DNA from: Anaeromyxobacter dehalogenans 2CP-C
Lineage (GTDB): Bacteria > Myxococcota > Myxococcia > Myxococcales > Anaeromyxobacteraceae
NCBI RefSeq assembly: GCF_000013385.1
Contig: NC_007760.1
Coordinates: 3,322,001 to 3,386,000 of the forward strand
Reading direction: 5' to 3'
DNA length: 64,000 bases
This document shows positions 1-8,462 of this stretch, one piece after another. Position numbers and translations under genes: made by a program. Under the pieces are notes generated by a model, which worked only from the letters and a program-made list of their open reading frames with translations, was not told the origin of the DNA and did not search any database. How positions within the stretch are numbered: the stretch's first letter is position 1; every line of letters begins with the position of its first letter.

Positions 1-327
1 GCGCCGCTCCGCGTCGGCACCGACCTCCCCGACCCGCCGGGCGGCCTCGACGCGTCGGGGCTGCCCGTGTACACGCTGCGCGACCGGGCGACGGGTGAGC
101 TGACGCGGACGACCGATCCCGGCCGCGCGCTCGTGACCGGCCGGTGGAAGGACGTCGGCCGCTTCAAGGGCCCGACGCTGCGCGGCCTGGCCGGGCGCGC
201 GCCGTACTTCCACAACGGCTCGGCCCCCGACCTGGCGAGCGTCGTGGAGTTCTACGATGCGCGCTTCGCCCTGCACCTCACCGCGGGACAGAAGGACGAC
301 CTCGTGGCGTTCCTGCAGGCGCTCTGA
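1..327 (+). CDS. Cytochrome c peroxidase-like protein, C-terminal fragment
   Basis: The reading frame is open from the first base of the window, so the start lies upstream. The visible 108 residues include the stretch TLRGLAGRAPYFHNGS followed by a SVVEFYD segment. This is typical of the C-terminal domain of di-haem cytochrome c peroxidases (MauG/CcpA-like), where the distal part of the second haem domain has this sequence. No CXXCH motif falls in the visible part; both haem sites would be upstream. It would be a periplasmic electron-transfer protein. Family assignment rests on the tail only. Confidence 0.75.
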   Translation, partial: APLRVGTDLPDPPGGLDASGLPVYTLRDRATGELTRTTDPGRALVTGRWKDVGRFKGPTLRGLAGRAPYFHNGSAPDLASVVEFYDARFALHLTAGQKDDLVAFLQAL

Positions 328-534
328 CGGCGGCGGGCGTCCGGGCGCGGCCCCGCCGGGCCCTCGCGGTGCGGGCTGCCGGCCACCGCGCACGGGGGGG
401 GCGCCGCAGCAGCCCCGGCGGTCGGCCCCGACGAGGGAACGTTCCAGCGGTTCGCGCGGCCGGAGGGCTCGGCTATGCTCGGTCCCCGGTCGCGCGAGGC
501 GTGCCCCACGCGTCGCGGCCGCTGCCCGAGGGAC

Positions 535-1392
535 ATGACGGATCTCGCGCGCTCCAGCGCATCGACGGATCGGCTCCCGCAGGCCCACCTGGCGGAGATC
601 CTCTCCGTCGTCCGCGCGCGGCTCGGCCTCGACCTCACCGGCTACCGGCCCGGCACCGTCGAGCGGCGCATCCGCACCGCCATGATCGCCTCGGGCGCGC
701 CGTCGAGCGCGGCGTACGTCGAGCGGCTCCGGACGGACCGCCACCTCGCGCGCGACCTGCTCGCCCGCGTCACGGTGAAGGTGAGCCGGTTCTACCGCGA
801 CGCGCCCGCCGTGGAGCGCGTGCGCGAGGCCCTGGCCGCGCGCGCGGCCGCGACGCCGGGGCCGCTGGCGGTCTGGAGCGCCGGCTGCGGCCGCGGGGAG
901 GAGCCGTACACGCTCGCCATGCTCCTCGACGACGCCGGTGCGCCAGCGGGACCGGACGTGGTCGCGACCGACGTGGCGCCGGACGCGCTCGCCGCCGCGG
1001 AGGCGGCGACCTACCCCGCCGACGCCCTGCCGGAGCTGCCGCGGCCGTTCCGCGACCGGTACCTGACGCCCGTGCTCGGCGCCGGCCGCGCCGCGTACCG
1101 CGTCCACCCCGCCATCCGCGCGCGGGTCCGGACGCTCCGCCACGATCTCTCCGCGGCCCGCGCTCCCCCCGACCCGGGCCGCTTCGACCTCGTCGCGTGC
1201 CGCAACACGCTCATCTACTTCCAGCCGGCGCTGCAGCGGCGCGCGCTGGAGCTGCTGCTCGACGCGCTCGCGCCCGGCGGGCTGCTCTGGCTCGGGCCCG
1301 CGGAGTGGCCGGCGCTCGCCCGCGACAGGCTGGAGGTCCTCGACCGGCGCGCCCGCCTGTTCCGCGCGGTCGGAGGCGGCGCCGATGCGTAG
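535..1392 (+). CDS. CheR-type protein-glutamate methyltransferase
   Basis: The 285-residue product transfers methyl groups from S-adenosylmethionine, in CheR proteins to glutamates of chemoreceptors. The SAM site reads VWSAGCGRGEEPYTLAMLL and the family hallmark FDLVACRNTLIYF is near the C-terminus. The ATG at 535 was chosen because GAGGG lies just before it. An in-frame ATG at 475 would add 20 residues unlike the family. The gene overlaps the next one, a hybrid kinase, by 8 bases, so the two are probably translated together. No chemoreceptor, CheA or CheB gene is nearby, so the pair more likely belongs to a separate signalling circuit than to a full chemotaxis cluster. Confidence 0.85.
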   Translation: MTDLARSSASTDRLPQAHLAEILSVVRARLGLDLTGYRPGTVERRIRTAMIASGAPSSAAYVERLRTDRHLARDLLARVTVKVSRFYRDAPAVERVREALAARAAATPGPLAVWSAGCGRGEEPYTLAMLLDDAGAPAGPDVVATDVAPDALAAAEAATYPADALPELPRPFRDRYLTPVLGAGRAAYRVHPAIRARVRTLRHDLSAARAPPDPGRFDLVACRNTLIYFQPALQRRALELLLDALAPGGLLWLGPAEWPALARDRLEVLDRRARLFRAVGGGADA

Positions 1393-3493
1393 GCCGGACC
1401 TCTCCATCGCGACCTGGGTGTCGCTCGGGTTCGCGATCGCGGGCGCGCTCCTGGCCGGCCTCGTGGCGCTGGCGGTCACGCTGCAGGGGCGGATCGCGGC
1501 CAGCGCCGACGCGCAGCTCGAGCTCATCGGCCCGCGCGCCGCCGCGGCGGCGTCGCTGGAGAGCGCGGTGCTGCACGTGAGCCTGACCGCGCGCGCGTAC
1601 GCGCTCACGCCCGAGCCCGCGCGGATGGACGCGCTGCAGGCGGCGCTGCGACGGCTGGAGGGGGCGGCGGCGCGGTTCGCGGCGCTGCCGAAGTCGCCGG
1701 AGGGCGCGGCGCTGTCCGGCCGGATCCTCGCGGCGGTGCCGCCGTTCGAGAAGGCGGCGGTCGCGCTCGGCACGGCGGTGGCGACGGGCGGCGACGACTC
1801 CGCCATCCGCGCGCGCGAGGCGACGCTCCCGCCCATGCGCGAGGAGCTGCTCTCGCTGCTCCGCACCTTCGGCGCGCTCCAGCAGGCCCACGACGCGGGC
1901 GCCAGCCACACCATCCTCGCCTACCAGCGGGACACCGTGCGCACGCTGGTGCTCGCCTTCGCCGCCGTGGCCCTGCTCCTCGCGGCGACCGCCTGGGTGG
2001 TCGTCACCGAGGTGCGCCGCCCCGCGAGGCGGCTCGCGGACGCGGCCCGCCGCCTGGCCGCGGGCGACTACTCCGCCACGGCGGGGCTGGAGGCGCAGCG
2101 CTCGGGCGCGGGGCCGCGCGGGGAGCTGGCCGAGCTGGCGCGCGCCTTCGCGGTGATGGCGGCCGAGCTGCGCGATCGCGAGGAGCGGCTGGCGGCGCAG
2201 AACGAGGAGCTCCAGGCGCAGAACGAGGAGCTCCAGGCCAAGGAGGAGGAGCTCCACGGGCAGAACGAGGAGCTCCAGGTCCAGCAGGAGGAGCTGCAGG
2301 CCCAGAACGAGGAGCTGCAGTCGCAGGGCGAGGCGCTCCGGGCCAGCGACGCACGGCTCACCCAGCTCGTGGAGGCGCTGTCGCAGGCCGACCGCCGCAA
2401 GAACGAGTTCCTGGCGGTGCTGTCGCACGAGCTGCGCAACCCGCTCGCGCCGGTGCTGAACGCGCTCGCGGTGCTCGACCGCGGCGACCCCGCCGGCGAG
2501 CAGGGGCGGCACGCGCGCCAGGTCATCGCGCGCCAGGTCGCGCACCTGGCCCGCCTGGTGGACGACCTGCTCGACGTGGCGCGCATCACGCAGGGGAAGA
2601 TCCAGCTGCGCCGGACGCACCTGGAGCTGGGCGCGGCGGTGCGCCAGGCCGCGGAGGACCACGGCTCGCTGCTCGAGGCGCGCGGCGTCCGGCTGGCGCT
2701 GGAGGTGCCCGGGCGCGAGCTGTGGGTCCACGCCGACGCGGCGCGCATCGCGCAGATCGTGGGCAACCTGATGCACAACGCGGCCAAGTTCACCGACGGC
2801 GGCGGGACCGTGACGGTCGCGGTGGACGCCACGCCGGAGGGGCGGGCCCGGGTCCGCGTGCGCGACGACGGGATCGGCATGCCGCCCGAGGTGCTGGAGC
2901 GGCTGTTCCAGCCGTTCGTGCAGGCCGAGGGGACGCTGGCGCGGACCCGCGGCGGCCTGGGGCTGGGGCTCGCGCTCGTGAAGGGGCTGGTCGAGCTGCA
3001 CGGCGGCGCGGTCACCGCGGCCAGCGGCGGGGCAGGTCACGGCGCGACGTTCACGGTGGAGCTGCCGCTCGACGGCGTGCCGGTCCGCGCCTGCGACGCG
3101 GTCGCGCCGCGCCCGGTCGCGCCGCGCCGGGTGCTGGTGGTCGAGGACAACCCGGACTCGGCCGAGACGCTGCGCGACCTGCTCGAGCTGGCCGGGCACC
3201 AGGCCGACGTCGCGCTCGACGGGCGCCAGGCGCTGGAGCGCTGCCGCACCGCGCGCCCGGACGCCATCGTCTGCGACCTGGGCCTGCCGGACATGGACGG
3301 CTACGAGCTGGCGCGCGCGCTGCGCGCCGACCCGGAGCTGTCGTCGGTGCTGCTCGTCGCGCTCTCCGGCTACGCCCTGCCCGACGACCTGGCCCGCTCG
3401 GCCCAGGCCGGCTTCGACGCGCACCTCGCCAAGCCGGCCCGCTTCGAGGCCATCGAGGCGCTGCTGGCCGGGCCGCGCCGCCAGCGCGGCTGA
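1385..3493 (+). CDS. Membrane hybrid sensor histidine kinase with C-terminal receiver
   Basis: This 702-residue protein has a transmembrane segment near residues 12-32, a periplasmic loop, a second membrane segment near 180-205, and a HAMP-like linker. A strict heptad coiled coil of repeated QNEELQA units spans about residues 270-320. HisKA follows with the phosphoacceptor in VLSHELRNP (His348), then a HATPase domain (N box VGNLMHNAAKF, then GGLGLGLAL). The C-terminal receiver has VEDN acidic residues, Asp631 in VCDLGLPD, and the AKPA lysine. ATG overlaps the CheR stop by 8 bases. The next gene is convergent 22 bases away. The signal sensed cannot be told from the periplasmic loop. Confidence 0.9.
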   Translation: MRRPDLSIATWVSLGFAIAGALLAGLVALAVTLQGRIAASADAQLELIGPRAAAAASLESAVLHVSLTARAYALTPEPARMDALQAALRRLEGAAARFAALPKSPEGAALSGRILAAVPPFEKAAVALGTAVATGGDDSAIRAREATLPPMREELLSLLRTFGALQQAHDAGASHTILAYQRDTVRTLVLAFAAVALLLAATAWVVVTEVRRPARRLADAARRLAAGDYSATAGLEAQRSGAGPRGELAELARAFAVMAAELRDREERLAAQNEELQAQNEELQAKEEELHGQNEELQVQQEELQAQNEELQSQGEALRASDARLTQLVEALSQADRRKNEFLAVLSHELRNPLAPVLNALAVLDRGDPAGEQGRHARQVIARQVAHLARLVDDLLDVARITQGKIQLRRTHLELGAAVRQAAEDHGSLLEARGVRLALEVPGRELWVHADAARIAQIVGNLMHNAAKFTDGGGTVTVAVDATPEGRARVRVRDDGIGMPPEVLERLFQPFVQAEGTLARTRGGLGLGLALVKGLVELHGGAVTAASGGAGHGATFTVELPLDGVPVRACDAVAPRPVAPRRVLVVEDNPDSAETLRDLLELAGHQADVALDGRQALERCRTARPDAIVCDLGLPDMDGYELARALRADPELSSVLLVALSGYALPDDLARSAQAGFDAHLAKPARFEAIEALLAGPRRQRG
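2198..2344 (+). repeat. 21-base tandem repeat encoding a heptad coiled coil
   Basis: Six to seven near-identical units recur every 21 bases. The unit CAGAACGAGGAGCTCCAG starts at 2198, 2219 and 2261, and close variants start at 2240, 2282, 2303 and 2324. Each unit encodes one heptad of the form Q-N-E-E-L-Q-x. The repeat lies inside the kinase gene between the HAMP linker and HisKA, so it forms the signalling helix. Near-identity at the DNA level suggests expansion by slippage or unequal recombination. Confidence 0.85.
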
Positions 3494-3515
3494 CCCCGGC
3501 GCGCCGCGGGGAGGC

Positions 3516-5054
3516 TCAGGCGCTCGGGTCGGACCGCTCGATGGCCCGGCGGAGCGCGTCGATCTCCACCGGCTTCGTGAGGTGCAGGTCGAACCCGGCC
3601 GCCAGCGCGCGCTGGCGGTCGTCCGGCTGGCCGTAGCCGGTCAGCGCGATGAGGACCATGCCCCGGCCGCGGGCCGCCCGCAGCCGGCGCGCCACCTCGT
3701 AGCCGTCCAGCCCGGGCAGGCCGATGTCGATCACCACCACCTCGGGGTTGCAGCGGAACGCCTCCTCGATCCCGCTCGGCCCGTCGCCCGCCAGGCACAC
3801 CTCGTGCCCGAGCATCTCCAGCGCGGACTGGGCCACCTCGCGGTTGTCCGGGCTGTCGTCGATGACCAGCACGCGCCGCGGCCGGGCGTCGGGCGCGGCG
3901 GCGGCGCGATCGGCGCCGGCGGGCCGGTCGGCCGGCGACGCGAGCGGCAGCCGGACCGTGAACGTGCTGCCCTTGCCCGGGCCCGCGCTGTCCGCCCGCA
4001 CCCGGCCGCCGTGCATGGTCACCAGCGTCTTCACCAGCGTGAGCCCGAGCCCGAGCCCGCCGCGGGCGCGGTCGAGCCCGGAGTCCACCTGCACGAACGT
4101 GTCGAACACGCGCTCCAGGTCGGCCGCGGCCAGGCCGATGCCGTCGTCATGGACGCGCAGCACCGCGTCGCCGCCCGACGTCTCCAGCCCGACGGTCACG
4201 TGACCGCCGGGCCGGGTGTACTTGATGGCGTTCCCGACCAGGTTCGCGATCACCTGCTCGATCCGGACCGGATCGCCCAGGACCGGCACCTCGCCCGGCG
4301 CGAGCTCCGCGCGCAGCGAGACCCCCGCGGCCGCCGCCGGCGGCTGCTGGGCCTCCACCGCGCGCCCCACCAGCGCGGCCAGCTCCACCGGGTGGTGGTG
4401 AAGCGTGATCTTCCCCGAGGTGACGCGCGAGACGTCGAGCAGGTCGTCCACCAGGCGCGAGAGCTGGCGCGACTGCCGGCGGACCACGTCGAGCTGCCGC
4501 GGCGCGGCGACGCCGCGCCGGTCGATCACGTCCAGGGCGAGGATGATGGCGCCGAGCGGGTTGCGGAGCTCGTGCCCGAGCATCGCCAGGAACTGGTCGC
4601 GGGCCAGGACCTCCCGCTCCCGCGCGGCGAGCACCTCCCGCGCCGCGTACTGGCGCAGCCGCGCGCGGATGGCGGAGCGCACCACGCTCAGCAGCGTGGC
4701 GCGGCGCAGCGGCCGGTCGAGCAGCAGCACGTTGCCCAGCCACGAGAGCTCGCGCAGCGCGCGCGCGTGATCCTGCCGCGGCGCGCCGCCGGTCACGACG
4801 AACACCGGCAGGTCGGACCAGGGCGGCTGGTGCGCGATCCACTCGCCGATGCCCTCCCGCGCGCCCGCTCCCAGCGCCTCCTGCGCGATGAGCAGCACCG
4901 CCGCGCCCGCCCGCAGCTCTTCCAGCACGGTCCGGATCTCGCGGCACACCACCGCGGCGAGCCCGGCGCTCCGCAGCACCGCGGCCGCGACCTCCGCGTC
5001 GCGCCCGAGCGGCGCGAGCACCAGGACGCGCTCGGACTGGCTCGGACGGGTCAT
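3516..5054 (-). CDS. Hybrid histidine kinase with N-terminal pseudo-receiver
   Basis: This 512-residue soluble protein has three parts. The N-terminal 130 residues look like a receiver fold that has lost its chemistry: the usual acidic pair, phosphoacceptor and KP lysine read LAPLG, IAQEAL and DRPL. HisKA follows with AMLGHELRNP (His161) and then a HATPase domain (GGLGLGLTL). A normal C-terminal receiver carries VIDDS acidic residues, Asp443 in VIDIGLPG, and TKP. The start ATG overlaps the stop of the upstream KaiC-like gene as ATGA, so the two form one translationally coupled operon. There are no membrane segments, so its input probably comes from a cytoplasmic partner, plausibly the KaiC-like protein. 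Confidence 0.88.
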   Translation of the reverse strand: MTRPSQSERVLVLAPLGRDAEVAAAVLRSAGLAAVVCREIRTVLEELRAGAAVLLIAQEALGAGAREGIGEWIAHQPPWSDLPVFVVTGGAPRQDHARALRELSWLGNVLLLDRPLRRATLLSVVRSAIRARLRQYAAREVLAAREREVLARDQFLAMLGHELRNPLGAIILALDVIDRRGVAAPRQLDVVRRQSRQLSRLVDDLLDVSRVTSGKITLHHHPVELAALVGRAVEAQQPPAAAAGVSLRAELAPGEVPVLGDPVRIEQVIANLVGNAIKYTRPGGHVTVGLETSGGDAVLRVHDDGIGLAAADLERVFDTFVQVDSGLDRARGGLGLGLTLVKTLVTMHGGRVRADSAGPGKGSTFTVRLPLASPADRPAGADRAAAAPDARPRRVLVIDDSPDNREVAQSALEMLGHEVCLAGDGPSGIEEAFRCNPEVVVIDIGLPGLDGYEVARRLRAARGRGMVLIALTGYGQPDDRQRALAAGFDLHLTKPVEIDALRRAIERSDPSA

Positions 5055-6541
5055 GGAGGTGCGAGGGGCAGCAGCGCCCCGCTGCCCGCGGCCGGCTCGA
5101 AGTCGGGTACGCCGGTCAGCACGCCCCGGAAGTCCACCAGCGGATCGCCGACGCGGAGGCCGGCGGCCGTGGGGGTGTACTCGCGGATGGTGGTCTCGTG
5201 CGCACCGAGGCGCTTCTTCACCACCGAGATCGCCTTGCGCACGCCGCCGCTCGCCTCGAAGTAGCGCAGGAGCACGACCGTGTCGGCGAGGTAGGTCACG
5301 TCCGCCGGGGCGACCATGTCGCCGATGATCCCGTGCTGCGCCATCGTGAGCAGGGTCACCACGCGCTTCTCGGCGAGGAAGCTGAGCATCTCGTGCACCT
5401 GCAGCACCAGCGAGCCCTCGCTGGGCAGGGCCTGCAGGAGCCCGTTCAGGCTGTCGATCACGACCAGGCGCGCGCCGCCGGCGACGGCCTCGCGGACGAG
5501 GTGGACCAGCTCGCCGGAGGAGATCTCGGCGGGATCGACCTGCGTGATGTGCACGCTCCCCTCCTCCACGAACGGGGTCAGGTCCAGCCCGATCGCGCGG
5601 GTCCGCGCGAGCAGCGTGGCGCGCGGCTCGTCGAACGCGAACAGGGCCGCGGCCTCTCCGCGGCCGGCCGCGGCGTGCACGAACTGCGTGGCGAGGCTGG
5701 ACTTGCCGGCGCCGGCCGGGCCGACGATGAGCGTGCTGGTGCCGCGATCGAGGCCGCCGCCCAGCATGCGATCGAGCGGCTCGAGCCCGCTCGAGCACTG
5801 CTCCGGCGTGACGGCGCCCGCCCGGTGCTCTGCCGCGACCAGCCGCGGGAACACGGTGAGCCCGCCGGTGCGGATGGCGAAGTCGTGGTAGCCGCCGCGG
5901 TAGGCGGCGGCCCGCATCTTCAGGACGCGCACCCGCCGCCGCTCGGCGCCGTACTCCGGGTTCAGCTGCTCCAGGAGCAGCACCCCGTGCGCCAGGCTCT
6001 GGACGAGCGCGTCCGGCGCGTCCGACGACGGGTTGTCGAGCAGGAGCACCGTCCGGTCCTTCTCGACCAGCTGGCGCTTCAGCGCGAGCAGCTGGCGCCG
6101 GTAGCGGATCGGCGTCTGGGCCAGCAGGCGCAGCTCGGTGCACGAGTCGAGCACGACGCGGTTCGGCTGCACGCGCTCGACCTCGGTGAGGATCGCCCCC
6201 ATGCGCTCGCCCAGCTCCACCTCGGCGGGCTCGAGGATCGTGTTCTCCTCCTCGCCGTCGAGCTCCGACGCCTCGAACACCGTGATGCCGCCGAGGTCCC
6301 AGCCGTGCGAGGCGGCCACGCTCTCCACCTCCTCGCGCGACTCCGACATGGCGATGTACAGGCACGACTCGCCCTGGCGCACGCCCTCCATCAGGAACTG
6401 GAGCGCGAGCGTGGTCTTCCCGGCGCCGGGCGATCCCTGGATCAGGTGGATGCGACGGCGGGGGAAGCCGCCGCCCAGCACGTCGTCGAGCCCGGCGACG
6501 CCGGTCGGGGCCCGCGGGGTGAGGGGTCCGTTCGTTGGCAT
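5051..6541 (-). CDS. KaiC-like double RecA-fold ATPase
   Basis: This 496-residue protein has two KaiC/RAD55-type ATPase domains. Walker A motifs are GSPGAGKT (residues 36-43) and GPAGAGKS (274-281), and each domain begins with a LDxxLGGG segment. The length is close to cyanobacterial KaiC (about 519). The catalytic Glu pair after beta-3 is ES in domain 1 and DE (304-305) in domain 2. By eye, the positions of KaiC phosphosites Ser431/Thr432 correspond to Thr416/Tyr417. A strong GGGAGG precedes the ATG at 6541; upstream in-frame codons look non-coding. No kaiA or kaiB is nearby. It is coupled by ATGA overlap to a hybrid kinase, which suggests KaiC-linked signalling rather than a full clock. Confidence 0.88.
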   Translation of the reverse strand: MPTNGPLTPRAPTGVAGLDDVLGGGFPRRRIHLIQGSPGAGKTTLALQFLMEGVRQGESCLYIAMSESREEVESVAASHGWDLGGITVFEASELDGEEENTILEPAEVELGERMGAILTEVERVQPNRVVLDSCTELRLLAQTPIRYRRQLLALKRQLVEKDRTVLLLDNPSSDAPDALVQSLAHGVLLLEQLNPEYGAERRRVRVLKMRAAAYRGGYHDFAIRTGGLTVFPRLVAAEHRAGAVTPEQCSSGLEPLDRMLGGGLDRGTSTLIVGPAGAGKSSLATQFVHAAAGRGEAAALFAFDEPRATLLARTRAIGLDLTPFVEEGSVHITQVDPAEISSGELVHLVREAVAGGARLVVIDSLNGLLQALPSEGSLVLQVHEMLSFLAEKRVVTLLTMAQHGIIGDMVAPADVTYLADTVVLLRYFEASGGVRKAISVVKKRLGAHETTIREYTPTAAGLRVGDPLVDFRGVLTGVPDFEPAAGSGALLPLAPP

Positions 6542-6738
6542 GCGTCCTCCCGGTGGTGGGCCTCTCGCGTCCGGTACGCTGGACCCGGAGTCTACCCGAC
6601 GCACGGGGCCCGATCGGGCGCGCGCGGAGCGCCCGGCGGCCGCTGCCCCGCTCGTTCGTCCCCCGGCGGGGCGAGCTGCGGCACTCTGCCGCCCCCGCCT
6701 GCACCCCTCCGCGGGGGCCTGCCTGCCGCGGAGACCGC

Positions 6739-7287
6739 TCAGCGCCGCGGGCCGCCGGCGCCGGAGAGCCACGCGCGCGCGGCGCCGGCCAGCACCGGGA
6801 GCGCGCGCAGCGGCTCGTCCGCGGGCGGTGCCGCCCCCTCCAGCGCGGCGCCCACGCGCGCGGCGAACCGCCGGAACACCTCGTGCCCGAGCGCCTCGAG
6901 GAAGCCGCGCCCCAGCGCGACCAGCGCGCCGCCCACGTTCACGGTGGCCTCCGCCACCACCTCGGTGCGATCGCCGGGACGCGGCAGCAGCCAGCTCTCC
7001 AGCGACAGCCGCGCCGTGCCGTCGCCGGCCCGCGCGCGCGCGTCGCCCACGATGCGCACGCGCCGCCCCGGGACGTCCACCTCCGCGAGCCGGACGCGCC
7101 CGCGGTAGGCGAACGTGATCCCGGCGAGGCGCACCCGCACGCGTCCGTCGTAGGTGCGCGCGTCCACCACCGCGTCGAGCGCGCCCCCGGGCACGCAGGT
7201 CACCACGCGCCGCGGATCCACGAGGAGCGCCCAGGCGACGTCCACGGGCGCCGCGACCTCGTACCGCTCGTCGATCCGGAGCGCCAT
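6739..7287 (-). CDS. CoxG/SRPBCC-family protein
   Basis: This 182-residue protein belongs to the SRPBCC fold, nearest to CoxG (carbon monoxide dehydrogenase subunit G). The opening MALRIDERYEVAAPVDVAW is the usual first strand and helix. It is followed by VVTCVPGG, matching the CoxG pattern of a conserved CxPG-type turn, and by alternating strands to about residue 145. The C-terminal 35 residues may form an amphipathic helix, as in CoxG proteins that recruit partners to the membrane. No CO dehydrogenase large, medium or small subunit gene is in the window, so a role in aerobic CO oxidation is not supported. It stands alone between the KaiC-like operon and a lipoprotein gene. Confidence 0.75.
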   Translation of the reverse strand: MALRIDERYEVAAPVDVAWALLVDPRRVVTCVPGGALDAVVDARTYDGRVRVRLAGITFAYRGRVRLAEVDVPGRRVRIVGDARARAGDGTARLSLESWLLPRPGDRTEVVAEATVNVGGALVALGRGFLEALGHEVFRRFAARVGAALEGAAPPADEPLRALPVLAGAARAWLSGAGGPRR

Positions 7288-7409
7288 CGCTCTCCCGGCT
7301 TGCGCGAGCGGCGGCCTCCCGCGCGCGCCTTCCGGAGGATAGCGGAGCCCGGCGGCCCCGGGCGCCCGCCGGTGCGCGGCCGAACCGCGCACCGGCCGGG
7401 CGCGCCCGG

Positions 7410-8462
7410 TCAGCGCGCGACCGCCGGCCGGGGACCCGCGGGCGCCGGCGGTGCGGCGGCCTCCGCCTCCACGGCGCCGCCCGGCGCGCCGGGGCCGGGG
7501 CGCGGAGGCGCCGCGTCCGCGGGGGGCGCGCACGTCTCGCACGCGCGCGCCGCCGGCCGCGCCGGCTTGCGCGGCAGGCGCGCCGGGGTCCGCGCGGCGG
7601 CGGGCCGCGGGGGCGGCGCCGGAGTCGCGGCGGGCGCGGCCGGGGCGGCGCAGGCGGCGAGGGGCGCGGCGCAGGCGGGCGCCCCGAGGCCGAGGAGCGC
7701 GGCCGGGGCGAGCGCCTGCGGGGCGGCCTCGTCGCGGCTCGACCGGTGCTCGCTCCCGGCGCGCCCGTCGCTGTCGCTCGTGGACGCCGCGAACGCCAGC
7801 GCCGGGGCGGCCGGCTTGCGCGCGGCCTCGCCGAGCGACTCCGACGCGCTCCGCGCCGCCTGGCCCAGCGACTCGGCCGAGCGCGTGGCCGTGTCGCCCA
7901 GGAACGTCGCGAGCCGGTCGGCGGAGCCGTTGATGTGCTTGCGGTCGTCGTCGGCCTGCGCGCGGAGCGCGTCGCGGTCGGCGGCGAGCTCGGCGAGCCG
8001 CTCCCGCAGCGCCTCGCCCTGGGAATCGAGGCGCGCCTGCAGCGCGGCCGACTCGCCGCGCAGCGCCGCCTCCGACGCCTCGCGCTCCAGGCGCGCCCGG
8101 TCGCGCTCGGCCTCGGCGCGCGCCTTCGCGGCCTCGCTCTGGTCGGCCAGCCGCGCCGGCTCGAGGACGCACGAGCGCATCAGCTCGGCCTCGGTGGCGC
8201 GGGCCGGCAGCGGCTCGCCGCGCCCCCACGCGACCACCGCGCGGCTCATCCAGCGGCTCTCCTCCGACGCCATGCACTCCTGCGCGAGGCGCGTGGCGCG
8301 GTCCGACGACCACTGCGGCGGCGGGCGCGCGCACGGCCCGATCTCCTCCCTCGCGCTGCCCGCGCGCTCGGTGCGCCGGACGAAGCACCCGTCGCGCTGC
8401 AGCACCCGCGTGGTGGTGCACGCGGATGCGAGCGCCCCCAGCACCAGCATCACGTTCCGCAT
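7410..8462 (-). CDS. Hypothetical lipoprotein with coiled coil and Pro/Ala-rich tail
   Basis: I do not recognise a family. The 350-residue product starts with a short lipoprotein-type signal ending LASAC (Cys15). A globular part has several cysteines and tryptophans (about residues 20-110). A charged Ala/Glu/Arg coiled coil spans about 110-180, and the long tail is rich in Ala and Pro with CETCAPP near the end. The tail composition may be partly shaped by high G+C. The ATG at 8462 is preceded by GGGAGGGGCG, a good ribosome site. It is probably anchored in the inner or outer membrane facing the periplasm. It is divergent from the gene at 8815. Confidence 0.65.
   Translation of the reverse strand: MRNVMLVLGALASACTTTRVLQRDGCFVRRTERAGSAREEIGPCARPPPQWSSDRATRLAQECMASEESRWMSRAVVAWGRGEPLPARATEAELMRSCVLEPARLADQSEAAKARAEAERDRARLEREASEAALRGESAALQARLDSQGEALRERLAELAADRDALRAQADDDRKHINGSADRLATFLGDTATRSAESLGQAARSASESLGEAARKPAAPALAFAASTSDSDGRAGSEHRSSRDEAAPQALAPAALLGLGAPACAAPLAACAAPAAPAATPAPPPRPAAARTPARLPRKPARPAARACETCAPPADAAPPRPGPGAPGGAVEAEAAAPPAPAGPRPAVAR

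Noticed and set aside
2198-2344. Regular 21-base repeats as a CRISPR-like array
   Set aside because: There are no spacers. The units are contiguous and in frame, encoding heptads within a kinase.
1211-3424. A 737-residue minus-strand frame over the hybrid kinase
   Set aside because: It is a compositional shadow; the + strand encodes a complete kinase with all motifs.
6739-7287. Evidence for aerobic CO oxidation from the CoxG-like gene
   Set aside because: No CO dehydrogenase subunits are nearby, and SRPBCC proteins have many roles.
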